A stretch of 19,911 bases of DNA from Bacillota bacterium (GCA_021820825.1 JAKADD010000004.1:1-19911); one strand, 5' to 3'. Counted from the first letter of the stretch, positions 7,304-14,680 are shown. A program made the numbers and translations. The notes: generated from the sequence alone by a model not told the origin.

Positions 7304-8083
7304 GTGTTGGCGATTGAGCGACAGAGAATGATTCTGGAGAGAGTGGTGACTGAATCAACAATTCGCGTGGTGGACTTGGCTGAGCTTCTGGACGTGTCGG
7401 GTGAGACGATCAGGCGCGATCTTCTGGCGCTGGAACAGCAGGGGCTGGTTCGACGCGTGCATGGCGGCGCGGTCGATGCGCGTCAGGATACTGGGGAAAA
7501 ACTGTTTCAGGAGCGCGAGACAATCCGGATCGAAGAGAAGCGCGCCATCGGACAACGCGCTGCGGAACTTGTGCAGGACGGAGACACCATCGCGATCGAT
7601 GTCGGTACGACCGCGCTGCTGTTTTGCGATGCGTTGCGCAGTAAACGCCGCCTGACCGTGATCACTCCGTCCATTAAAGCCGCACTGCTGCTCAGACAGA
7701 CGAGCGACGCCCGGGTGATCGTCACGGGAGGCGAGTTGCAGGAAGATGAGCCGTATCTCGCGGGCTATCTTGCGGAGGCGGCTTTGCGGCAGTTTCATGT
7801 TAAACGCGCATTCATTTCTGCCGGCGGCGTCGCGCTTGACACGGGAATTACGGATTTCCACGACGGTGAAGTGCAGATGCGCAGGGTCATGCTGCAATGC
7901 GCGAGTCAAGTGGCTGTCCTGGCAGATTCAAGCAAGATGGGCGTGCGGGCGTTTGCTGTGGTTGGGCCGGTGCGTCTCATGGACACGTTGATCACCGATA
8001 CGGGGATCCATTCGTCCATGCGGCATAAATTGGAGCAACTCGGCATCGAGGTACTTGTTGCCGAAGTGCCAGTCAGGAAGTGA
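7304..8083 (+). CDS. DeoR/GlpR-family transcriptional regulator
   Basis: 259-residue repressor of the DeoR family. The N-terminal winged helix-turn-helix covers about residues 5-56 (VDLAELLDVSGETIRRDL, then the family hallmark GLVRRVHGGAV). The C-terminal effector domain has the ribose-phosphate-isomerase-like fold signature IAIDVGTTALLF and the closing ADSSKMG motif, which in this family bind sugar phosphates or other phosphorylated intermediates. The start is GTG at 7304 or TTG at 7307; the ribosome site is weak. Its position inside the transporter-phosphatase operon makes it the likely local repressor, and a phosphorylated ligand would fit the chemistry of the neighbours. No operator could be identified with confidence. 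Confidence 0.9.
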   Translation: MLAIERQRMILERVVTESTIRVVDLAELLDVSGETIRRDLLALEQQGLVRRVHGGAVDARQDTGEKLFQERETIRIEEKRAIGQRAAELVQDGDTIAIDVGTTALLFCDALRSKRRLTVITPSIKAALLLRQTSDARVIVTGGELQEDEPYLAGYLAEAALRQFHVKRAFISAGGVALDTGITDFHDGEVQMRRVMLQCASQVAVLADSSKMGVRAFAVVGPVRLMDTLITDTGIHSSMRHKLEQLGIEVLVAEVPVRK

Positions 8084-8087
8084 TGGA

Positions 8088-8942
8088 TTGAAAGCAATGC
8101 CAACTGGCGACATTCTGAAGTGGGATGGTCACACCCATGGACCTTACTGTCATCATGGCAGCGACGCGGCTATGGCGGATTATATCGTTCGCGCGCTGGA
8201 ACTCGGTTTTGAGCGGATCACCCTGACAGAACATCCGCCATTGCCGGACGGTTGGCTCGAAGATCAGGCGGTTCAGCGCACGCTGGCCATGCCCCACGTG
8301 GATCTCGCGCAATATCTAAGCGATGCGAAGGCTGCAAAGGAATTGTTTGCAGACCAGATCGATGTGCGAGTGGGCCTGGAGGTTGACTTTCTCTATAATA
8401 ACGAACAGTTTACCTGGAGTCTGTTTGAGCAGTCCGTACCAGCCATAGACGAGGTGATCATCTCCGTGCACTTTCTGCCGGGAATCGGCGGGATGCGCTG
8501 CATCGATCTGACAGCGCAGGACATGACCGCGGGTCTGCTCGCTTACTATGGCTCGATGGAACGCCTGCTCGAAATCTATTTTGAGCATCAGGAGCAGGCG
8601 ATTCAGTTGGCAAAGCTGTTTCCTGTTCCAGCTCGGCTTGGCCACGCGACGCTGATTGACAAATTTCGCCGCGATCTGCCAGCTTATGATCCGCTGTTGC
8701 GTTCGCAACACCTGGAGCGTATTTTTTCGCTGCTGCTCAAAAATGGGCTGGCGCTTGATGTCAATACTGCAGGGTTGACGCTGTCATCTTGCGGAACCAT
8801 GTATCCACCCATGGAAGATGTGGTCGCCGCCTGGGCCATGGGAGTTCCCTGCGTGTTCGGTTCCGATGCGCATGCGCCTGAAGCGATTGGCAGGCACTAT
8901 GAAACGTACGCACAACTGCCGGCGCTGGCAGCGCGCCGCTGA
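8088..8942 (+). CDS. PHP-domain phosphatase, histidinol-phosphatase (HisJ) family
   Basis: 284-residue member of the PHP phosphoesterase superfamily, closest in layout to HisJ/HisK histidinol-phosphatases. Metal-binding motifs are visible: DGHTHGPYCHHG (H15, H17 and H22 or H23), GLEVDF (Glu), VHFLPG (His), an interior RLGHATLID and the C-terminal GSDAHAPE (Asp and His). It therefore probably cleaves a phosphate monoester in the cytoplasm. TTG at 8088, 4 bp after the DeoR stop, has AGGAAG at 7 nt; ATG at 8097 is an alternative. No histidine biosynthesis gene is nearby, and the company of an importer and a phosphodiesterase suggests that the true substrate is the imported compound or its first product rather than histidinol phosphate. 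Confidence 0.85.
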   Translation: MKAMPTGDILKWDGHTHGPYCHHGSDAAMADYIVRALELGFERITLTEHPPLPDGWLEDQAVQRTLAMPHVDLAQYLSDAKAAKELFADQIDVRVGLEVDFLYNNEQFTWSLFEQSVPAIDEVIISVHFLPGIGGMRCIDLTAQDMTAGLLAYYGSMERLLEIYFEHQEQAIQLAKLFPVPARLGHATLIDKFRRDLPAYDPLLRSQHLERIFSLLLKNGLALDVNTAGLTLSSCGTMYPPMEDVVAAWAMGVPCVFGSDAHAPEAIGRHYETYAQLPALAARR

Positions 8943-9028
8943 CCCAGGGGTTTGGCTGAAACCAGGCGTTTTACAGCAGCCATGCTGGCGTTCCGGCTTG
9001 CAAGAAAAAACACGGTCATCATAGTTTC

Positions 9029-9057
9029 TTGCGGCAGTTAGACGAATATGCTAAAGT
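9029..9057 (+). promoter_or_regulatory. Putative sigma-A promoter of the PLP enzyme gene
   Basis: TTGCGG (9029-9034), a 17-bp spacer and TAAAGT (9052-9057), with an extended -10 TGC directly in front (9049-9051). The -35 overlaps the right arm of an 8-bp inverted repeat GCAAGAAA / TTTCTTGC (9000-9007 and 9025-9032), which could be an operator. The predicted leader is about 115 nt. Boxes are only partly consensus. Confidence 0.35.
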
Positions 9058-9113
9058 CATCCGTAACTTAAAGCAAGCTGCCTGTCTCCCAGGACGAGAC
9101 CGGCATGATCGGC

Positions 9114-9136
9114 GGATGTGGCTGGCAGCCACATCC
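9114..9136 (+). repeat. Perfect 10-bp leader hairpin before the PLP enzyme gene
   Basis: GGATGTGGCT (9114-9123) and AGCCACATCC (9127-9136) form a perfect stem with a GGC loop. A smaller hairpin GTCTC/GAGAC (9084-9100) lies upstream. There is no T-run after the stem, so it is not a standard terminator; the leader does not match the SAM-I or T-box conserved cores that can be recognised by eye. Confidence 0.6.
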
Positions 9137-9180
9137 TGATGGAGATTTATTCGTGTACGCCAAGGAAGGGGAATCCGCGC

Positions 9181-10389
9181 TTGAACGAAGAACCATTTGA
9201 CAGTGACCTTGACATTCAGACGCTGTTGGTGCATGCGGGAAATCCGCGCAGGAATCTGCAGCCCACTGCGCTCAGCATATATCCCAGCACCAGTTTCATA
9301 GCAGATTCTCCTGAACAGTTGGATGACATCATGGCCGAACGCGTTCCAGGGTACTCCTATGCCCGGCACGGAAATCCAACTGTCGAAGGTTTGACAGACG
9401 CCATGAAGCAGTTGGAACAGGCCGCTGCCGTGATTGCCACCGGATCGGGAATGGCGGCCATCGACGCGGCGCTGTTCGCGACAGGGCTTCGCGCGGGCGA
9501 CACAGTGCTGCTTAGCCGGGATCTTTATGGGGCGTCGCTCAATCTGGTCGGCAAGGTATGGGCGCAGTATGGCGTATTGTCCGTGGTTGTCGATCTCACG
9601 GATCTGCAGGCGGTTGCGGCTGCGTTTAAACAGCATCGGCCCAAAGCGCTGCTGTTTGAAACGGTGTCCAATCCGTTGCTCAAAGTCGTCGACGCGCCCG
9701 TTCTCGTCAAGATGGCGCACGATTTTTCTTGCCAGGTGATTGTGGACAGCACGTTTACAACGCCGCTTATGGCGCGGCCGCTCTCCTATGGAGCAGATCT
9801 GGTGGTGCACAGCGCTACGAAGTATCTGGGTGGACACGGCGATGCGATGGGCGGCATTGTGGCCGCGGGCGATGTCAAGTATTATGACATACTTCATCAA
9901 TATATCAAACTGCGCGGCGGCATTCTGGGTCCGTTTGAAGCGTGGCTGATTCACAGGGGTTTGCAGACACTCGCGGTTCGTTTTGAACGGCAGTGTGCAA
10001 ATGCGTGGCAGTTGGCGACGCGACTGGAGGACAGCGGTCGACTGCGTGCGGTGTACCATCCGTTTCTGGCGAGCCACCCCACTGTCGAAACGGCCAAACG
10101 TCTGTTGCCCGCGCAGCTTGGCGGTGCGGTTGTGACGCTGGAACTCCGCGGTGAGCGGCGGGAAGCGTATCGCTTTCTAAAAGCGCTCAAGGTGGTGAGG
10201 CCGGCGACGACTGTTGGTGATGTCTACACCCTCTGCCTTTACCCGTTGATTGCGTCGCACCGGAACCAGACGGAGGAAGAGCGTATGAGCATGGGGATTA
10301 CGGAAGGAACGGTGCGACTGGCCGTCGGGCTCGAACATCCAGACGATATTTATGCGGATGTAATCCAGGCGGTCGCAGCTGCTGACTAG
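9181..10389 (+). CDS. PLP-dependent trans-sulfuration enzyme (cystathionine synthase/lyase, methionine gamma-lyase family)
   Basis: 402-residue cytoplasmic enzyme of the Cys/Met metabolism PLP family (fold type I). Family landmarks are YARHGNPT near residue 60, TGSGMAAI around 90 that binds the cofactor phosphate, DSTFTTP with the ring-binding Asp, and SATKYLGGHGDAMGG with the Schiff-base lysine K214. Members make cystathionine, cleave cystathionine or methionine, or sulfhydrylate homoserine esters; the sequence alone does not choose between them. The usual SLGG near the C-terminus is replaced by TVGDVYTLCLYP, a divergent substrate-site region. TTG at 9181 is selected because AAGGAAGGGG (9162-9171) sits upstream; the longer ATG start at 9139 lies against the leader hairpin and has no ribosome site. 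It appears monocistronic. Confidence 0.88.
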   Translation: MNEEPFDSDLDIQTLLVHAGNPRRNLQPTALSIYPSTSFIADSPEQLDDIMAERVPGYSYARHGNPTVEGLTDAMKQLEQAAAVIATGSGMAAIDAALFATGLRAGDTVLLSRDLYGASLNLVGKVWAQYGVLSVVVDLTDLQAVAAAFKQHRPKALLFETVSNPLLKVVDAPVLVKMAHDFSCQVIVDSTFTTPLMARPLSYGADLVVHSATKYLGGHGDAMGGIVAAGDVKYYDILHQYIKLRGGILGPFEAWLIHRGLQTLAVRFERQCANAWQLATRLEDSGRLRAVYHPFLASHPTVETAKRLLPAQLGGAVVTLELRGERREAYRFLKALKVVRPATTVGDVYTLCLYPLIASHRNQTEEERMSMGITEGTVRLAVGLEHPDDIYADVIQAVAAAD

Positions 10390-10473
10390 GCGCAAGCGAA
10401 GTGGAAGCGCGGGAAATTTGAAATGGGAAAGAAAACGGTTGCGACATGCGTCGACTGATTTGCGAATGACGAA

Positions 10474-10510
10474 CAATAGGTGATGTCATGGAATATGACA
10501 TCACCTATTG
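10474..10510. repeat. Perfect 16-bp inverted repeat (operator or hairpin)
   Basis: CAATAGGTGATGTCAT (10474-10489) and ATGACATCACCTATTG (10495-10510) are exact reverse complements around the loop GGAAT. No T-run follows on either strand, arguing against a plain terminator. The right end overlaps a -35-like TTGACT (10508-10513), so an operator role is attractive. The remaining bases 10390-10473 show no other feature. Confidence 0.75.
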
Positions 10511-10537
10511 ACTTCGAACCCGACTAGGGTGTATTCT
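10508..10537 (+). promoter_or_regulatory. Putative promoter of the small unknown gene
   Basis: TTGACT (10508-10513), 18-bp spacer, TATTCT (10532-10537). The -35 touches the right arm of the perfect inverted repeat. Transcription would begin near 10544, practically at an ATG (10545), giving either a leaderless message or a short leader carrying GAGGTGAGG before a GTG at 10578. Confidence 0.4.
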
Positions 10538-10577
10538 GATTTTAATGTCAGATTATATAACTCCAGAGGTGAGGTGC

Positions 10578-10838
10578 GTGCGATTGGTGGGCGATTTTGA
10601 AACAGTTGTCTTGTCTCGCGCGGATCTCCCGGAGTGGCCATCCCTCTTGCGGCAATTTCGTACTCGCATGGAATCATCAGAAATCAAAATTGTGGATATT
10701 AGACGGCGCCACGATGAACTGATCATCACATTCCGTAATTTGCAAGCGCAACAAACTGGTAAACGGGGTCTGCATGACCGACTTCGCGAAGCACGGGAGG
10801 ATGTCACGTCTGCAGCCTTGTCGCGCGATTTCGTTTAA
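10578..10838 (+). CDS. Small protein of unknown function
   Basis: 86 residues from GTG 10578, or 97 from ATG 10545. I do not recognise the family. The chain is charged and soluble, without a signal or membrane segment; the middle reads like two beta strands (EIKIVDIRRR, ELIITFRN) after a short helix, and the end is a basic helix (KRGLHDRLREAREDV). GTG is preferred because GAGGTGAGG (10566-10574) provides a good ribosome site for it, while the ATG has none unless the message is leaderless. The last 35 bp overlap the end of the permease gene on the other strand. Reality as a gene is supported by the promoter and ribosome site, not by homology. Confidence 0.5.
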   Translation: MRLVGDFETVVLSRADLPEWPSLLRQFRTRMESSEIKIVDIRRRHDELIITFRNLQAQQTGKRGLHDRLREAREDVTSAALSRDFV

Positions 10839-12159
10839 AGAGCAGGTAAGCGCCCGAGAAAATCGCGTTGATCGCCAGAAACGCGTAGAAACCGATGCGC
10901 TGGTCGGGTCGCCACAGCGCGTACGCGGACAGTACGAGAAAAAATATCATGGTTGCGTATGTTGTGATCGGCTGGCCGAATGCGAGTGACGATGTTTTCG
11001 CGGCGGCGCCTGAGGCGCGCCATTTCAGGAAACTCCATAGAATCAGCATATACATGAACAGATTGCAAAAACTGGAGGCGCTGATCAGGAAATTGTACAC
11101 ATTGGCGGGCAGGATGTAAGAGACTGCAATGGTCAGCGCCACACAGCCGGCGGTGACAGCCAGCGCGCCAAACTGTGTCTGCCTGGGGCCGGCGGTATAG
11201 GCGACGAATGAAGGCGCCTCGCGTTCCTTTCCGAGGCTGACGAGTATCTCATTGGCCGAGTACACGGCGCCCGCCATCACGCTGAATGAAGCGATCAGAA
11301 TTACCGCATTGAAAAGCGGAGCCAAAAACGGCGCGCCGCTGCGCGCGAGTGTGAGCACAAAGGGGCTTTCCGTGGTATTGACGTTTTGCCAGGGTTCAAT
11401 CAACAGCAGCAATCCGATCGCAAGGGTGTACAGAATTACGAGTGTCAGCATGGTCAGCCATGCGCTGCGATCAATTGTTCGGGGATTTTTCACATGAACT
11501 GCAGCCGTTCCAAAGACCCCGATGCCGGCGTAGGCGAAGATGACAATCAGCATCGCCTGCAACAGACCGGAAAAACCGTGCGCAAAGAAACCACTCTGAG
11601 TGAAACTATGCGCAGCGCCAGAAGAGCGGCCCGGCAATTGCAAGGCAAAAAATATGACAAGACCAGCGAGAGCGGCGATTTTTACCGCGCTCATAAGGGA
11701 TTCCACGCGGTCGAATCCGCTGACTCCAAACGCGTTGATTGCGAGAATGATCAGGGCGTATGCGGTTGCCGTGATCCAGGTGGGCACGTCTGGAATCCAT
11801 AGATGGGTAAAAATCGACATGGCGACAGCTTCGCTGGAGATGGTGAGGATGCTCGCCACATAATAAACCCACCCTTGCAAAAACCCTGCAAATGGGCCGA
11901 TATACAGGTTGGCGTATGCTTTGAATGATCCTGCGGCGGGGTGGTTCGTCGCCATCGTTGTAAGCGCTCCCACAACCTGTGCAGTCGCCAGTCCGCCGAG
12001 CAGAAAGGCAACCAGCACCGCTGGGCCGGCGGCCTGAATGGGAACCCCGGAGCCTAAAAAAAAGCCGGCGCCGATGATGCCGCCCACACCGATGAAGGCG
12101 AGCTGTACAGCCGACATGTCTTTGTGCGTTTTGTGGCCGCCGCGCTGTAGAGTACGCAT
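10804..12159 (-). CDS. APC-family amino acid permease
   Basis: 451-residue membrane transporter of the amino acid-polyamine-organocation superfamily with about 12 membrane segments. The first helix carries the signature unwound substrate-binding motif GVGGIIGAGFFLGSG, followed by AAGPAVLVAFLLGGLA; the segment NHPAAGSFKAYANLYIG matches the conserved loop before helix 3. It should import an amino acid by proton or sodium symport or exchange; specificity is not readable. ATG at 12159 is supported by AAGGAGT 6 nt upstream on the minus strand. It is divergently oriented to the ECF sigma gene across a 212-bp region and converges with the small unknown gene with a 35-bp overlap. No terminator is seen at its 3' end. 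Confidence 0.88.
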   Translation of the reverse strand: MRTLQRGGHKTHKDMSAVQLAFIGVGGIIGAGFFLGSGVPIQAAGPAVLVAFLLGGLATAQVVGALTTMATNHPAAGSFKAYANLYIGPFAGFLQGWVYYVASILTISSEAVAMSIFTHLWIPDVPTWITATAYALIILAINAFGVSGFDRVESLMSAVKIAALAGLVIFFALQLPGRSSGAAHSFTQSGFFAHGFSGLLQAMLIVIFAYAGIGVFGTAAVHVKNPRTIDRSAWLTMLTLVILYTLAIGLLLLIEPWQNVNTTESPFVLTLARSGAPFLAPLFNAVILIASFSVMAGAVYSANEILVSLGKEREAPSFVAYTAGPRQTQFGALAVTAGCVALTIAVSYILPANVYNFLISASSFCNLFMYMLILWSFLKWRASGAAAKTSSLAFGQPITTYATMIFFLVLSAYALWRPDQRIGFYAFLAINAIFSGAYLLFKRNRATRLQT

Positions 12160-12243
12160 GACTGACTCCTTGCCTCGTCTGGATTGCGGACGCTCATACG
12201 ATGAGGACGGGATTATGATGTCCTGGGTAGAGATGAGTTATCC

Positions 12244-12262
12244 GTTTTCCGGTTTGGAAAAC
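12244..12262. promoter_or_regulatory. Inverted repeat in the divergent permease/sigma control region
   Basis: GTTTTCC (12244-12250) and GGAAAAC (12256-12262) form a perfect 7-bp inverted repeat with a GGTTT spacer; CGGTTT/AAACCG (12250-12264) forms a second overlapping one. It lies between the divergent starts at 12159 and 12372 and upstream of the TATAAT at 12292, as an operator would. Confidence 0.4.
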
Positions 12263-12297
12263 CGTTTTGTCTCTTTATTCGTTATCTAAGATATAAT
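12256..12297 (+). promoter_or_regulatory. Putative promoters of the ECF sigma gene
   Basis: A perfect TATAAT (12292-12297) has TTGTCT (12267-12272) 19 bp upstream, a sigma-A-like pair with long spacing. Overlapping it, GGAAAACC (12256-12263), 16 bp and CGTTAT (12280-12285) resemble the GGAAC-N16-CGT layout of ECF promoters and could be the autoregulated start. Neither is proven. Confidence 0.4.
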
Positions 12298-12371
12298 ACG
12301 GGCAATAACCATTGATCGGCGGACCCCTTGCGCACGATTTTGGGGTCAGGCCTGGCAAAGGGGACAGCCAC

Positions 12372-12929
12372 TTGTCCGACGAAGAACTGTACGCGCGCAC
12401 CAAGCTGGGCGAGGCGTACGCTTTGAGCCAGCTCTATGATCGCTATGGCGCCCGGATCGCCGCCATTGCGCGACGATTTATCAGTGATCGTCAGGGCATC
12501 GAAGAGGTTGTGCAGGATGTATTCATGCGTATTTGGACCACCAACGCCTTCACCCCGGACGCGGGCATCTTTTCGCACTGGATATGCATAGTGGCGCGCC
12601 GCATTGCGATTGATCATGCGCGTAAACGCGATTCGCGAATCGAAATGGTGGGATACGGGGGCGATCAGGGCGTCGATGCAGTTGCAACTGCGGGCCAGGA
12701 ATACGCTTTTGACAGCAGACTGTTGCATACGGACCTGATGCGGGCGCTGTCCGCTCTGCGTCAGGAGGAGCAGGTTGTGCTGAACCTCGCGTATTTTGAA
12801 GGCAAGACGCTCAGTGAAATTGCAGAGGAACTGAATGCGCCGCTCGGCACCGTGAAGACACGGCTTCACATGGGACTCAAGCATATGCGGCTTCGACTGG
12901 CGGATTGGCGACCGGAGGTGCGGGGATGA
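12372..12929 (+). CDS. ECF-type RNA polymerase sigma factor
   Basis: 185-residue group IV sigma factor. Region 2 spans roughly residues 17-87 (ALSQLYDRYGARI, then EEVVQDVFMRIW, the helix binding core polymerase and the -10 element). Region 4 spans about 120-175, with the -35-binding helix-turn-helix KTLSEIAEELNAPLGTVKTR. TTG at 12372 is chosen because AAAGGGGA (12357-12364) lies 7 nt before it and the resulting length is normal for ECF factors; the frame extends to 12312 without conserved sequence. The stop overlaps the start of the anti-sigma gene (ATGA), the classical sigma/anti-sigma arrangement. Target genes are unknown apart from likely autoregulation. Confidence 0.92.
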   Translation: MSDEELYARTKLGEAYALSQLYDRYGARIAAIARRFISDRQGIEEVVQDVFMRIWTTNAFTPDAGIFSHWICIVARRIAIDHARKRDSRIEMVGYGGDQGVDAVATAGQEYAFDSRLLHTDLMRALSALRQEEQVVLNLAYFEGKTLSEIAEELNAPLGTVKTRLHMGLKHMRLRLADWRPEVRG

Positions 12930-13729
12930 ACAGTCAGGGCAAAGTTCGTTGTGATTCCCTGGAATCCTACCTGTTAGGAGAACTGGACGGCGCGGCGATG
13001 CATTCGTTTGAGAGCCATCTGAGCGGGTGCGCTGACTGCCAGAAGAATCTTGGCCTGTTGTGGCCAACCCACGACCTGCTGGCCTATGAAGAACCGGAAC
13101 AGATGGATGTGGAGTGGGCGGCCGCCATCAAAGACAGGGTGTTGGCGGAGGTGCTGGGAAACCAGCCGCAAAGAGTGGAAGAGAGCGAGCCCGGCCACAC
13201 TGCAGAAGCGGCCGGTCGAACGGATGCAGGCAATCTTTTGCGCACACACACTGCCTGCAAAAAACAGACACCCTTTCGACAGTCTGTCTACACGGTCTCT
13301 GTGGCGACGCTGTTGGTTGGGTTCGTCCTGGGTTCTTTCTTTGCTGGTGGATGGCTGCGACCCGGAGCAACAGTGGCGGTAACGCAGGTTTTGGCCGCCG
13401 TCTCCATGCGGTCGACTGTCGATGCGCCGCTGGCGTACGGCAACGTTGTATTGCTCAGCACACAGAAAGGACGGGAGATTGTCGTCACAGTTCATGGACT
13501 GCGTCCGTTGCCCAGCAGTCAATGTTACAACGTCTGGCTTATCAGCGGCGCGAACGAACGAATTCTGGCCGGGATGATAACGGTCAGTGGCAATGGCACC
13601 GGCGCACTGTCAGCGATGGTGCCGACTGATCTGGCATTTCATTATGTCGGGATTACGCTTGAGCCGCATTTGAACGACTTTGTTCCGAAAGGCCCCAAAG
13701 TTCTGGGCGCACCCCTGACCATGTCCTGA
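12926..13729 (+). CDS. Membrane anti-sigma factor with zinc-finger N-domain and RskA-like C-domain
   Basis: 267 residues. The N-terminal cytoplasmic part has the ZAS motif H31-x3-C35-x2-C38 (HLSGCADC) that binds zinc and holds the sigma factor. A low-complexity linker (about 80-118) leads to one membrane helix at about 121-143 (VSVATLLVGFVLGSFFAGG). The outer domain resembles the anti-sigma-K RskA C-terminal domain, with SSQCYNVWLISG and LSAMVPTDLAFHYVGITLEP. The ATG at 12926 overlaps the sigma stop, with GGAGGTG (12914-12920) before it. A signal sensed outside the cell probably triggers proteolysis and frees the sigma factor. Which signal is not evident. Confidence 0.87.
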   Translation: MNSQGKVRCDSLESYLLGELDGAAMHSFESHLSGCADCQKNLGLLWPTHDLLAYEEPEQMDVEWAAAIKDRVLAEVLGNQPQRVEESEPGHTAEAAGRTDAGNLLRTHTACKKQTPFRQSVYTVSVATLLVGFVLGSFFAGGWLRPGATVAVTQVLAAVSMRSTVDAPLAYGNVVLLSTQKGREIVVTVHGLRPLPSSQCYNVWLISGANERILAGMITVSGNGTGALSAMVPTDLAFHYVGITLEPHLNDFVPKGPKVLGAPLTMS

Positions 13730-13789
13730 GCCGCAGATGGTGTATAGTGAACAATGTAAGGTTACAGCGGCGGTGGAGGAACAAAAAGT

Positions 13790-14680
13790 ATGCATCTGGA
13801 GAGCTACGAGGTATTTCAGGTTGTTGTCGAGCACGGAAGCGCTACCAAGGCCGCACAAGCGCTGCACATGACGCAGTCTACTGTGAGCCGGCACCTGCAG
13901 GCGCTGGAGGAGGAGTTTGGCGGTCTGTTGTTTGACCGCAGCGCATCTGGGCTCACATTGACTGATCTGGGGCAGGCGCTCTATCCCTATACCTGCGATC
14001 TGCTCAGCTGCCATGCGCGCGCCAAGGAAGAATCGCTGCGCCTGCGCAGCCACAGCGGCGGTCTATGTGTGGGCGCCACTCTTTCTATTGGCGAATATGT
14101 GTTGCCGAGAATACTCGGCGCCTTTCGAAAGCATCATCCCCATTCTGAAATCCGGATGCGCATTTCAAATACGACAGAAGTCATCGATGACCTGTTGCGT
14201 CACCGCATTGACATCGGGCTGGTGGAGGGAATGATCGAGCCGTCCGCAGAGATCACGGTGACCCAGTGGACGGCGGATGAACTGATTCTGGTGTGTTCGC
14301 CTGAACATCCATTCGCCAAAAGAGACCGTATCGGAATTGCAGAGTTGGCGGAAGAATCATTTTTATGCCGGGAAGAAGGATCTGGAACCAGGCAGATGAC
14401 TGAGCGCGCACTGGAACAGATTGGCGCGTTGTCGTCACTCGCGTTTGTCATGGAATTGGGCAGCACACAGGCTATCAAGTCCGCGATTCAGGCGGAACTT
14501 GGCATTGCGTTTCTGTCGCGGTTGACGGTGCTGGAGGAGTGCCAGTCGGGGCGACTGGTTGAGGTGCCGATTGAACAGTTTCAAATCGTGCGTCTGTTGC
14601 AGATCATAAAGAGAGCGGAGCGCTATCCAAAATTCGCCGTGAAAGAATTTCTCGATTTACTCATGGTGTATGAAAATTGA
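13790..14680 (+). CDS. LysR-family transcriptional regulator
   Basis: 296 residues, normal length for the family. The N-terminal winged helix-turn-helix (about 1-60) reads ESYEVFQVVVEHGSATKAAQALHM up to LFDRS, with QSTVSRHLQALEEEF as recognition helix. The C-terminal region forms the two-lobe inducer-binding domain (GATLSIGEYVLPRILGAF and ELILVCSPEHPFAKRD). Overall it resembles the CysL/YwfK and CbbR-like branch, members of which often control sulfur or carbon assimilation, but this is only by look. ATG at 13790 follows GGTGGAGGA. A -10-like TATAGT (13743-13748) lies upstream without a clear -35. It precedes the sulfur-stress genes on the same strand, with 289 bp between. Confidence 0.9.
   Translation: MHLESYEVFQVVVEHGSATKAAQALHMTQSTVSRHLQALEEEFGGLLFDRSASGLTLTDLGQALYPYTCDLLSCHARAKEESLRLRSHSGGLCVGATLSIGEYVLPRILGAFRKHHPHSEIRMRISNTTEVIDDLLRHRIDIGLVEGMIEPSAEITVTQWTADELILVCSPEHPFAKRDRIGIAELAEESFLCREEGSGTRQMTERALEQIGALSSLAFVMELGSTQAIKSAIQAELGIAFLSRLTVLEECQSGRLVEVPIEQFQIVRLLQIIKRAERYPKFAVKEFLDLLMVYEN

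Noticed and set aside
8943..9028. Terminator after the PHP phosphatase gene
   Set aside because: GGTTT/AAACC gives only a 5-bp stem with a short, distant T-run (GCGTTTTAC); too weak to annotate.
9065..9180. SAM riboswitch or T-box before the PLP enzyme gene
   Set aside because: Looked for because of the gene's function, but the conserved cores of SAM-I and T-box leaders are not present and there is no terminator/antiterminator pair.
9019..10077. 352-residue open frame on the minus strand
   Set aside because: It lies fully antisense to the well-supported PLP enzyme gene and reads as a codon-bias shadow (many Arg, His and Gln) with no recognisable domain.
12193..12205. CTCAT-ACG-ATGAG palindrome in the permease leader region
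   Set aside because: Only 5 bp per arm, so chance occurrence is likely; no supporting second copy was found.
12282..13067. 261-residue open frame on the minus strand
   Set aside because: Antisense to the ECF sigma and anti-sigma genes, no domain, no ribosome site.
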